From Apostichopus japonicus (lineage: Eukaryota; Echinodermata; Holothuroidea; Aspidochirotida; Stichopodidae): 64,000 bases of DNA. Below the pieces are notes generated by a model. It did not search any database, was not told the DNA's origin, and was given only the letters and a program-made list of their open reading frames with translations. The position numbers and the translations under genes were made by a program. Location: the NCBI RefSeq assembly GCF_037975245.1, contig NC_092571.1, positions 25,374,564 through 25,438,563 of the forward strand, in the 5' to 3' direction. Of this stretch, positions 13,516-23,929 are shown piece by piece (the stretch's first letter is position 1; each line of letters opens with the position of its first letter).

Positions 13516-13859
13516 AGGCATTGAAGACTCGCCCCAAACCGTGTGCGGCCATTTGAAAAAGTTAACTTTCCGTTGCTTTCAAGTGACGTTTTGTTCGTAG
13601 ACAGTAATGAAACGTGAAACCTTGTTATCTTTAGCTGGACCTGCGATGTCCATCGCTATATCGTTGTACACTGTGCTGTGGGTATTGACCGCAGCTGTAT
13701 GTACTGACTGTACACTAGTGTCTAATAACCGACGGTAGCAAGCTGTGTGTGTATTTTCTGGGATCGATGGTGGTGTCTAACACTTCTGTTACACCTCATT
13801 CGAAACTAGGTCAGATTACCGGCATTAGACGTTTCTTTTTGCGCAAGTCTTCACACCCT
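13516..13859 (+). mobile_element. piggyBac-like MITE, copy 2, with intact TTAA duplication
   Basis: A 344-bp element flanked by TTAA at 13512-13515 and 13860-13863. The imperfect terminal inverted repeats extend about 25 bp from the TTAA. TTAA targeting is the known signature of piggyBac transposases. The interior shares long blocks with copy 1, including the stretch around GGATCGATGGTGGTGT, but encodes nothing recognisable, so it is a non-autonomous element. Confidence 0.85.
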
Positions 13860-14107
13860 TTAAACAATGGATGTGAATCTATAGCAGCTTGAAACTAAGG
13901 GTGAACCACCATCAACAAGCTTTATGCAGCTACGTGTTGGCGTTTGCTTTGTCGTATAAGACTATTTTCTTGGGAGCTATACTCTCAAGTAGATTATGTC
14001 ACTGTTGTCTGCAACAGTTGCGCACAATACTTTATAGGAACGGTGAAAAAGGAAACATGGAATATGAGGAAAATATTTTGAAATAGTCATATAAATCATC
14101 ATATTGA

Positions 14108-14432
14108 GGATTAATAAAGCGCAGGCATATCCACTGATAATGGTGCACAAGGTGCATAACAATATTACCCTGGTCAACGATAACCTGTCAAACATAGAGA
14201 CAATCCCTCCACATGGCAGCCAGAGCCATATATACGGCTCTGATGGCAGCAGCTAAACAGCGCCAAACTGACAGTTTTATCTCACAGGTCCCCATTTATA
14301 CACCTGCAGGGTGAAGAGAGGCAATGGAGATTAGAGTGCCTTGCCCAAGGACACACCATAATGATCTGGCCAGGAGTTGAACCTGCAAGCCTTAGAGCAC
14401 AGGTCCACTGCCTTAACCACTTGAGTTTGCCT
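14108..14432 (-). mobile_element. tRNA-head SINE, near full length
   Basis: Read on the minus strand it starts with a tRNA-like head: an A-box-like AGTGGTTAAGGCAGTGG and a B-box-like GGTTCAACTCC. A body follows with TCCTTGGGCAAGGCAC, a motif common in tRNA-derived SINEs of marine animals. The tail ends GCGCTTTATTAA near 14110. A second, diverged copy lies at about 7770-8003 in the opposite orientation. Within the body an insertion carries a small palindrome around GAGCCGTATATATGGCTC. Confidence 0.75.
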
Positions 14433-14859
14433 TTAAGTGAAGCCAGGACAATTATAATCCCTTAAATCTCCTGTCATGTACAAAGAGTCACCAGTGGTAT
14501 GGAGAGCTAAGTCTGATCCCATTGCGGATGCCCACCTTCCCACCCCCCACCCATTCCCCAACCCCTTTGCCCCACCCTGAATACGGCCCTGCATTTGCCA
14601 CAGTATTAGATAGGATAAACTGTATGTCTGTCATATTTTTAACCTATTTAAATGAATGTCCTAGTTTTTACAACCATTGAATAACTTTCTTTCAAAATTC
14701 AAATCTCCTTGTATCCCACATTAAACTTTATTCACATCCAAAGACATTCAATGGATATCGATTCCCTGATTATTCAAAAAAGAAGTTTATATAAAAAAAA
14801 ATTATAACTGCTTCTTTTCTTTTCTTTTTGTTCTTGTTTTTTCTCATAACCTAAATTAA

Positions 14860-15300
14860 CTCCTTTTCAAGATGAAATTGTCCAATTATGGTAGTAAAGT
14901 GGATTCAATTACCATGACCTGGAGAGAAAAGGAACCTAGTTTAAAAGACAAAGCCTTCCCTGATTTCATTGAAAAACAAAAGCACTGATAAAAAAATATA
15001 TATATATATCTAAACTACCGTTTTTACTGAAATTTCTTTTATTTTTCGAGTCCCTTGGAGTAGTTTTAATTAGCTATAACAGTATTAGTATAGAATATAA
15101 ATTCCAAAAATTTGCAATAAAAATATCTTTCCACTTCACTCACATAAAAGACTTTAAACTCTGAACCACTTTCTGAGTTCCATTAAAACAAAATAATTAG
15201 GACGAATCAGAGAATTAGGCTTTTCATAAACAAATTATTCTAATTTAAATTGCATCTGAATAGAATGTTTCTTCTTTCAATTAATTTTTTTTTATATCTT
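14860..15300. promoter_or_regulatory. Candidate conserved noncoding element
   Basis: Noncoding with CCAATTATGG, TTCAATTACC, TTAATTAGC and AATAATTAGG words. Apart from one short (TA)n at about 14997, it is free of recognisable repeats. Confidence 0.2.
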
Positions 15301-15344
15301 TGATGGTATCATTAAAATGAGGCAGAAAGTGGAATAAGAGCATT

Positions 15345-15365
15345 ATCTATCTATCTATCTATCTA

Positions 15366-15432
<67 letters not shown>
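15345..15432. repeat. (CTAT)n(TA)n compound microsatellite
   Basis: CTAT units grade into about 60 bp of TA dinucleotides. The minus-strand Tyr-Ile frame is an artefact. Confidence 0.95.
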
Positions 15433-15436
<4 letters not shown>

Positions 15437-17947
15437 GGAAGCGGAATCGCATAAAAACATGTACAAGTAACCCCCCAAACCCCGACAAACACGTTGAACA
15501 ACGAGCCTACATGGGCGGGAAATACGCGGAATGGGCAGCTTTACTATTTTCTCATTAAATGTAAATGAAAAATCAAACATTTTACTTGCCCGTTCTTACC
15601 AGTAAAACATTTTTCTGACATTTTACTGGCCCAGGGCCAACGGGCAAATGGTAGTGTAGAGTTTTCGTGAAAATCTGATTTTTCTCTCCAAAATCTGATT
15701 TTTTAGGATATTCAGTCTGTTTTTTTTTTTTGTCAAGAGGTTGGCATCTCTGCAAATAGCGACAGGTATAGAATATCTAAAGAACACGCGTATACCCCAC
15801 AGTGGGAAAGCTAATTACCTTTATATTATCATTTTACGATGGGTATTTTTATGAAAAGAAATGGCCACTTCTAATATGGAGGAACTTTTTGAGTTTTTCA
15901 CACACACAAAAAAAAGAAACAAGTTTAAACGTCCGGAAATTAGAGTGTCTTTTACTTTCGCCTAAAGAGTTACTTTAAGCTTGCTCATAATATGTTCAAG
16001 AGGTGAATGTTATATGTACACTGTATATAAAAAGATCGAAAGCGTAGTAATTTGTCTCCACCCTAGGTAAACGCCAAACTTTTCCTTTTAACCATTCTCT
16101 CTTTTAACTTAATTGTCCATTGAAATTCACTTCTCAACGGGGAAAAGTATTTATTTATATCATCAGCCTGTTCCTTCTTTCTGCGGCATCTTATTAAAAC
16201 ACCATGCTGTGTTGTTTCCTCTAGGGACCTTCATAATCACTTTCACAACCCATATAAAGAAACGAATGGTCTAATATATAAATATAAATCCAATGCCGGA
16301 TTTAGAGCCGGGCAGCGCCGTGGTCCTGATATTCAAATACTAGGCACTAAAACTGTGTGCGTAACACAATATTGCAAACACTGCATTTATGCCTATATGG
16401 CAAACTTTCAGTTTTATGTGATTAGGAGGTGATCGCGTTGGTGAAATTTAGGTATCCCTTCTAATCGTTTAGATTATGCTCAAAGGGGCCCCACAAACAC
16501 ATAGCTCCATTCCCCCCCCCCCACTTCATCTGGGGAGATATTTGTGTGCATTTGGCCTAGGCCAAACAAAAAAAGCATATGTTAACTATTTTTTTTAAAA
16601 CACTATAGATGGGAAAGGACAAATATCATCATGCATTTTCATTCCTATATCCGCAGAATAATTAGAAGCAATTAACCAATGTGTGAGACATAATTATTTG
16701 CATAAGTTTGTTTATTTCTTTTCCTTTATCAAAGGGACAGCATTTTGCAAATTTGAAAACTATATACAATTTCCCAAACTTCCCAACCCCACCGCCCCAT
16801 ATAGACCCCTCCCCCACGCCCATAGTATGCGTGGACAGCGGCCCTGAATTATTACGCTGTATATTTTTTTATACAAAGTAGAGACATAAACTTTATCCCG
16901 TTCTACCAATGGTCTTTCTTTAGGCCAATGCGGTTTTAATTTTTACGTGTACATCAAAGTTGCACATTATAACATTTCAAATGCATAATATTTCAAATAC
17001 ATACGGTCTCCTCCCCACTTGTTTCCAACTCTCCCCAATTTCATAATTTTCTTGATTTTCGACGACACAGGTTATCGACTTTGCAACGACACTTTAAAAC
17101 GTATCACGGGAGTGAAAGCACTGCACTGATTGGTTGTTTCGAGTACGTATTGGCGCTACTGCCAATACAAGGTGCGAAAGAATGGGGTGTGGACCTGCGG
17201 TCGTTGACTTCGACTTCAATTTAGGGATGTATTGAGTCACACCCCCCCCCCCCCTCCCTTAATATATAAAACAACATTTTACACTTCAAATGGTACATGC
17301 TTAGGCATGTTTAGACTATCAGCAATAGGTCCAGACGCAACGTTGTTCTAATAGCTTCTTTGAATGTTTGTGTGAAACAAAAGATCAGTCCACCCTTTTA
17401 ACAATTCCTTCCGCGCGAAGTATTTAAACCCTCCACACAAACTACGACAAAACTTGACTTATGACTCATAACTTACGTAACGGCTTTGAAGTTGTGACGT
17501 AGGAACCTTGTAGTGGAGACATTCTGGCGTGTGATGAGTTGATGTGGAGCACTTCCCTTTAAATATTTTTGAAATAAATGCAGAGAAGAAATTGGGACGA
17601 CTGAAATAATATGTTTAACCTTACGAAGTTGCACCAGTTACAAGAAGATGTTACGATAACAAACAAAAAACCGTCTCAAGCGTTTTCGGATAACTTAATA
17701 TATTGGACGATATCTCCTAAGCATATACCATTCATTAGCTTCCTTAATGAGTAATTAAACAATTGTGGTTTAAAATATACGCAGCGTAAAGTAGGTCTGT
17801 TTTCAAGAGGTGAAGGGAAAATGAAGACGAAGTTATAGCATCACTTTCTTTCTGCTGGTCTATATTTCTCTTTACTGTTTTTGTTTCATTAAAATTACTG
17901 TCACGTTGCATTAAATATATACGTGCAAGTCTATATTGCATCCGAAG

Positions 17948-17950
<3 letters not shown>
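15433..17950. other. Gene-free stretch
   Basis: No gene recognised. It contains short C runs (16503-16512, 17240-17255). The words CCGGATTTAGAGCC at about 16297 and GGACAGCGGCCCTG at about 16832 could be ends of an old hAT-like element, but they do not pair well. Confidence 0.55.
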
Positions 17951-18010
<60 letters not shown>

Positions 18011-18012
18011 AT
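17951..18012. repeat. (TA)n microsatellite
   Basis: About 60 bp of TA dinucleotides with one ATTA interruption. Confidence 0.95.
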
Positions 18013-18188
18013 GACCAAAAAGAAAAATATGAATGTTATCATAATCCCCAGGAATAGTGGTCAACTGAAACGGGGCTTAAACTAAAATCTACAATGACTT
18101 GTTATGAAAACGATTTGTCACATATATAGATAGCCATATGATAATGCTTCCTTATAATAAAATACGCAAGGACAAATAGTCTCATTTG

Positions 18189-18521
18189 TACGAAGCTCTA
18201 GAGAGGACATGGGAAAATCATTTTATTACGTACGTGCGTAATATATATAACGTACGTAAGGGATAATTTTACTTTCACTACCTAATAAGTAGCAGTACAC
18301 AAATAACTAACATATTAGCCTTCATCCAAGATTCGTGTATATACGTAACATTACGTACGAACGTGATAATTACTGCGTACGTAAGTGATAAGTATTGCGT
18401 ACAAAGGTATACGTAGCATTATTACGTACGTACGTACGTACGTACGTACGTACGTACGTACGTACGTACGTACGTACGTAATAAACACAAAACTTGACCA
18501 TGTCCCTCTAGAGCTTCGTAA
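18189..18521. mobile_element. MITE with ACGT-repeat core
   Basis: Inverted termini of 23-24 bp with one or two mismatches (ACGAAGCTCTAGAG at the left, its complement CTCTAGAGCTTCGT at the right) bound a 333-bp unit. ATTTG on both sides (18184-18188, 18522-18526) may be a 5-bp target duplication, though an AT-rich 5-mer could match by chance. The interior is filled with TACGTACG words and ends in a pure (ACGT)n tract at about 18423-18480. Confidence 0.65.
18423..18480. repeat. (ACGT)n microsatellite
   Basis: About 14 uninterrupted units of a self-complementary, CpG-containing tetranucleotide inside the MITE. Every unit is its own reverse complement, so the tract can form cruciforms. Confidence 0.95.
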
Positions 18522-18529
18522 ATTTGGGA

Positions 18530-20170
18530 TGTGACAGCTGAAGTCTGTAACGAACCAAATCTGATTAGGCCTACTTGTTATAACGATGTATTATTAATTA
18601 AAGAGCCGTCACATGCTTCTGATCTTTCGTTTTTCTCTCTTTTTTTTCTGTCATGGCTCAGCTAAACCTGTGAAACTCAAAAATATCTTCCCAGAACGGG
18701 TTAAAAATCTTAACTGACTTTCATTCTCTTTCGATAGTTTGAAATAAAAGTTCACTAACAATCTATGAACTGATAACAATTGCAAGACACGTTCTCTCGT
18801 TTACAGAACTTGCGTTTTTTGGGATATTTATTTAAATTACATTGCGTAATTTGGGGTGGCAGGTGTGTTCGCCTCACATCAACTATATAGGGTTCCAGTT
18901 TTCCAAAAGCCTCAGAATTGTTCGGTATTGTTAAGTGGAGTCTTCCTTGGATTTTGATATCTCTGATTTGCAGATTGGTATATATAGGGTTAGGTTCTGT
19001 TCGTTTAAGTACCACACCACAATTAGAGTACTGTACATCGGCTCGAAAAGTTAACCATTGTCGAAAGAAAAAGAGCTAAAACGACTAAATGTAATGCTCG
19101 TTTTAGCAGATTATTAGTTATACCATCACTGTTTTATTTTTCTGCCTTTATGTGAAAGAGCATAATTTTAAAGTACCTAGATGAGATGTGAAAATAGTTA
19201 GGATCGAAGGTGATATAAACCAGTTTAGAAAATCTTTGGTTAAATGTTGTTATTAATCCGAGCGCGCAGATGGGAGGGTTGGGGTTCAGTATGTTAAACT
19301 TGCTCCTCTTCTAGCTCAAATCTAAACGTTCATGGTATGGAAGTTTGCAATTGCCATGATAGGCCAAGATCTCAGCAATCATGTGGTGGGTAGAATGTGC
19401 TAGTTGAAAACTTCTATCAATACTTTTGGTAGGTCTTGAAGGTGACGAGTTTAGTGTGTAAGTCAATGGAACAATTAATTGTGGTGCGACACTTTCAGTG
19501 GTTTCAATAACAACTTAATTCGCCATGGGTTGCACGGAAGTCAAATCATGAATTTGAGAAAGTAGTCAGGATGGTAAGGCACAATCTCGCTTTCGTCGGA
19601 TGGAGATGTTTAAGCGGCGGGAGTCCTCGGTGGGAGGAATTGGGATGAATAATGTTTACAAGCCTGCCTCTTAGTTCACCGACCGCTCGTCGAAAAAAAA
19701 GGTTTAATAAAAAGCCGGTGTTTATCCACGATCATCACACGAATGTGGCGTTTTATTAATGAGCTTTGGCTTCCTAACCTTTGGGGAAATATTAAACTAA
19801 CTAAACGTATTATATAATATTACTATTCAGGTATGTTACCATTCAATATAAACACATTAACATAATATATAATAATATAATATACACAGAAAGCAGACTT
19901 TGTGCAGAATTTTTACGACATTGGCAAAAAAAAAACATTGATTGTGATTCGCTTCAATTTATAACAGGTAGTTTATGTTCGCTGTATTGAGAATTTTTTT
20001 TCGCAACTTATTAGACAGGTAAGGTATTTCTCCATTAAGTTGATGTATGGTCCATTCGCAAGATTGGACTAGAATTAGGAAATAAAAACATGATTAACTT
20101 CATGCACCTCTTCAGTCGTTGAAATATGTTGGGCAGGATTGGGTTCAGTTATGTCTGAATATATTATACG
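18530..20170. other. Gene-free stretch
   Basis: Unique-looking AT-rich sequence. The only long frame (18755-19015, minus) has no recognisable domain or splice context. Confidence 0.55.
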
Positions 20171-20242
20171 TGGTTGAGTCAGAGTGAGTATTCAACTCTA
20201 CACACAACATATACCATCTTTCAAACACACAAATACCGATCG

Positions 20243-20345
20243 ACACATACATACATACATGCATACACACACACATACATACCTACATACATACACACAT
20301 ATATGCATACATACATAGATGCATACATACACGAACGCACACGCA
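20243..20345 (+). repeat. (CATA)n-rich tract
   Basis: Imperfect CATA/CACA tetranucleotide repeat. The open frame at 20174-20476 is repeat translation. Confidence 0.9.
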
Positions 20346-20697
20346 ATTTTCATTTTCTATACCATTCGTTGGTGTATTTAATTCATTCCATACTGCTGTA
20401 CACAAATTCATTTTCGAGATTACCGCTCTCCACCATTCTATTTTCTCTTTATAGAAACCAAAATAACTTACAGTAGAAAAAATAACTGATCTTTCTAATC
20501 CTTTAATTTTTTTTCACTTTGGGATCACTTAAATTGGCGGCACATATTCCACATAAATACTAGTGAACCATTTGTGTGAATCAATATAGTCGATAATTTC
20601 ATAAACTAAACCGTGATTAAATGCAAATGTTCAATACAGACTGATTGTTACTTCAATCAATCGCGTTTAGTCTATTTAACGTAAGATGGTAGGTTAC

Positions 20698-20699
<2 letters not shown>

Positions 20700-20741
<42 letters not shown>
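20700..20741. repeat. (TA)n microsatellite left of the palindrome
   Basis: Pure TA tract about 60 bp left of the palindrome's left arm. Confidence 0.95.
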
Positions 20742-20744
<3 letters not shown>

Positions 20745-20799
20745 TAGGTTGGCGTCTATCTTGGCGCAGAGTGCTCTATGTCCATTGGACAGAGCGGAA

Positions 20800-20975
20800 T
20801 ATATGTAGATACTAGATGAGACTAGTGGAACACTAGTAGTTGTAACTCGGAGTTTCACGCTTTGTAGCGATCTTCAGACAACTCTTGTGTCTGTTGTCTG
20901 AAGATCGCTACAAAGCGTGAAACCCCGAGTTACAACTACTAGTGTTCCACTAGTCTCATCTAGTATCTACATATA
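20800..20975. repeat. Long near-perfect palindrome, 83-bp arms, 10-bp loop
   Basis: Positions 20800-20882 and 20893-20975 are reverse complements with one visible mismatch (CGGAG versus CGGGG in the same sense) around a 10-base spacer. Both ends run into (TA)n tracts. The right arm contains CTGAAGA, then a short CGC/GCG stem-loop, then GAAAC, a pattern resembling hammerhead-ribozyme cores in Penelope-like retroelements. I could not place a full stem I or cleavage site. Confidence 0.9.
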
Positions 20976-21574
20976 TATATATATATATATATTTAGCAAC
21001 ATAAGTTTAGCAACTGCACTTATACACTGTTATATAGTTACCGACGGATTCATAAAAAAAAGATATATATTTCATCGGCTATTTTCTTATATAATGACGT
21101 ATTATATTCTCGCAGAAGCGATAAGTGAAATTGTCTTCAATTTATTGTATTACACTTTGTCGACATCACGATGTCTCTTTTAAGTTCACCCGATCACTTT
21201 AGATAAAAGAAATAAGCTCAAAGAAAGCTTCCCAGTTCGATTTATCGATCTGTGATAATGTTGGAGATGTTTTGTTATTGATAGTATACGCCATTTAGAA
21301 AGGATTTTCAGCTATGATCATGGTGTTTAAAGAATAGATAAGAAAGCTTGAACAATTTGCGGTCGAAGCATTACCTGAAGTTAAGTTCCCATCTATTACG
21401 AATATAGTCAATCACTGTGACCTACAACAAACTACATATAGCCAGGGTTGACCATGACGTTTTGCAGTTTCACATTTTCATGTTCCTCTCTCGAAAGTCA
21501 TGGACATGTGCGTATATCAGTTCTCATAAGCCAAGAACATCTTAAAATACGACCACCGTTGAGAAATCTCCAAA

Positions 21575-22660
21575 ATGTATGAATATGTATATTAAATCGA
21601 TTTAACCGTTGTTAAAAAGAACTTACAAAAAGTGTTCGAGGGCCACGTTAACAAGATCACCTACAAATCATCCATATAAATTAACAAATAAAAAACATTC
21701 GATATCTATGATAAGATACAGGTCTTGTTACATAACTGTATTTCCTTCCTTATACGACACGGAACAGGAGGGTCAACTCTGACTAAATAATAAAGTCTTG
21801 TTACTTTATATTCTTACATTCAATTATGAATTGAAAGAGTAGTCCAAGTGAAAGGTCATATATGTCTAATGAAGGAGGAACAACTTCTAAGCATCCTGGT
21901 GAACTTTGCATCAACTTATGCAAGGTTCCGAGATTTTGACAACTGAGAATGTCACAGCTTGTAGGCCTACCATATCATTATAGCAATATATTTTGTTTTC
22001 ACCTCATTTTTCACAATTCATAATGACCCATTGTGTAAGGTAAGTGAGATAGTCAACACACCTTTCACAGTGATGGAGACGTACATGAATTATACGACAC
22101 GGAACAGGGGGATCAACTCTGACTAAATAATAAAGTCTGGTTACTTTATATTCTTACATTCAATTTGGAATTGAAAGAATAATCCAAGTGAAAGGTCATA
22201 TTTGTCTAATGAAGGAGGAACAGCTTCTAAGCATCCTGGTGAACTTTGCATCAACTAATACAAGAATGTATGAATATGTATATTAAATCGATTTTACCTT
22301 TGTTAAAAAGTACTTACAAAAAGTGTTCGAGGGCCACGTTAACAAGAAAGCCTACAAATCACCCATATAAATTAATAATAAAAAAAAAATAATAATAAAG
22401 TCTTGTTACTTTATATTCTTACAGTCAATTATGAATTGAAAGAATAGTCCAAGTGAAAGGTCATATATGTCTAATGAAGGAGGAACAACTTCAGAACATC
22501 CTGGTGAACTTTGCATCAACTTATATACAAGATTCCGAGACTTTGACAACTGCGAAAGTCACAGCTTGTATGCCTACCGTAGGTTAAAGCGAACTTGAAG
22601 ACAAACAAAATAAGTGATATCATAACAGCAATATATTTTGTTTTCACCTCATTTTGCACT
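21575..22660 (+). repeat. Local composite duplication array (A-B-B-A-B)
   Basis: Two blocks recur in direct orientation. Block A (about 120 bp, with GTGTTCGAGGGCCACG) lies at about 21575-21693 and 22265-22385. Block B (with ACTTTATATTCTTACA and AGCATCCTGGTGAAC) lies at about 21751-22014, 22092-22263 (truncated) and 22392-22659. Identity is about 90% or more by eye. No gene is present; the blocks appear to be a shuffled local duplication of a repeat whose ends I cannot define. Confidence 0.85.
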
Positions 22661-23251
22661 GTCATTTTTATTTACTTGTTTGTTTGTTTATTTATGTATA
22701 TATTTGTATTTTTTCCACATAAGTATTTACAATGTGAAGGGAAGTCCTCTGAAACGCCTATACTGGCTTAACGACACGGTAGGCTCCCAGAGAAGAAGAG
22801 AGAAGAGAGATTTGACTTTGGATTAGATAGTGTTCCAACACTACCTTAGGGGAAGTAAAGTATATAGTTAAATACCTCTATAATGTATTCATATTGAGAT
22901 GTATCCCAGTTTTACAGTATAGGGAGTGAGACTTAAATATTGAAGGAAAAATATAAACTTGTAATTGTTTTCTGTGGCGTCACTACGTGTTCATTTCATA
23001 TATTGTGACCGTACGTAGAACCAGGGTGCCTAAATATTAATGGTCCCCTAGGCTCTTTTCATCGGTCAAATATAACTTTTCATCTGGCCTATATATCCCC
23101 CTTTAGAAAACTTATTTGGCGCAGTAAGTGTGTTTCTATTTATCGTGAGAGGGGGTCCTTCCTTTGGGGAGGCAGTTCGTGCGGTGTTGAAAAGTGTAAA
23201 TGTGGACTGTCGAGCCCTACTTGTCTAAGACGATGGTGTTTTAAGGACGGG

Positions 23252-23370
23252 GTGTTGTTGGGCCTGCGGGCTGGCGGGCGGACCGGCTGGACCTAGTTTG
23301 TTAGGACCGGGTGTTGTTGGGCCTGCGGGCTGGCGGCCGGACCGGCTGGAACTAGTTTGTTAGGACCGGG
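23252..23370 (+). repeat. GC-rich 59-bp tandem duplication
   Basis: Two adjacent copies of a unit starting GTGTTGTTGGGCCTGCGG, period 59 (23252 and 23311), differing at a few positions. The second ends in TTAGGACCGGG. It is by far the most GC-rich patch in the neighbourhood. Confidence 0.9.
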
Positions 23371-23529
23371 AGATCGGATGGTGCGGGTGTGGTGGAGAGG
23401 TTTATTGATAATATGTTGTTTTGCTCTTTGCCGATTGTTCTTATCAAAGGACCTATTTTATAAGTGACCCTTACATTGCTAGATATATATAGCATATTAC
23501 GGACCTGTGAGTTAACAGGAAAGTACTGT

Positions 23530-23928
23530 TTTGTGGCGCTTTAAGCTATGTCAAGAAAGGGAACTATCCCTTTCTCTTTCCTTATTTATATTGACCCAAT
23601 ATAGAGTGAAAGTAAAACATTGATGTTAATGTAAAGTTCATGTAAACTATCAAACAGAGACTATCATACAGACAGATAGCAACAAGCTTAAGTTTGACAC
23701 ACAAAGATTGACCTCAACTGAGTGCTTACTAAGTTGTTATTGTTTTCACTCGTTGTATTCTTTGTATTCAGTTGATGTGATATATACGAGTAATGATGAT
23801 ATAATAATGTTTATATTAGTTTACTTTACATTAACGTCAATGTTGTACCTGCACTCTAAACTGGGTCAATATAACAGAAAGGGAAAACAACAACTCCCTT
23901 ATTGACAAAGCTTAAAGCGCCGCAAAGT
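23530..23928. mobile_element. Foldback-like element with ~120-bp inverted arms
   Basis: The left arm (about 23530-23654) and right arm (about 23810-23928) are diverged inverted copies. They share GGCGCTTTAAGC at the outer ends, ATATTGACCCA in the middle and TTAATGTAAAGT at the inner ends. The spacer of about 150 bp has no coding content. Long diverged inverted arms suggest an old foldback or MITE copy; no clear target duplication was found. Confidence 0.7.
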
Positions 23929-23929
23929 G

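Noticed and set aside
16290-16845. Possible hAT-like element bounded by CCGGATTTAGAGCC and GGACAGCGGCCCTG
   Set aside because: The ends pair poorly and the flanks do not match as an 8-bp duplication.
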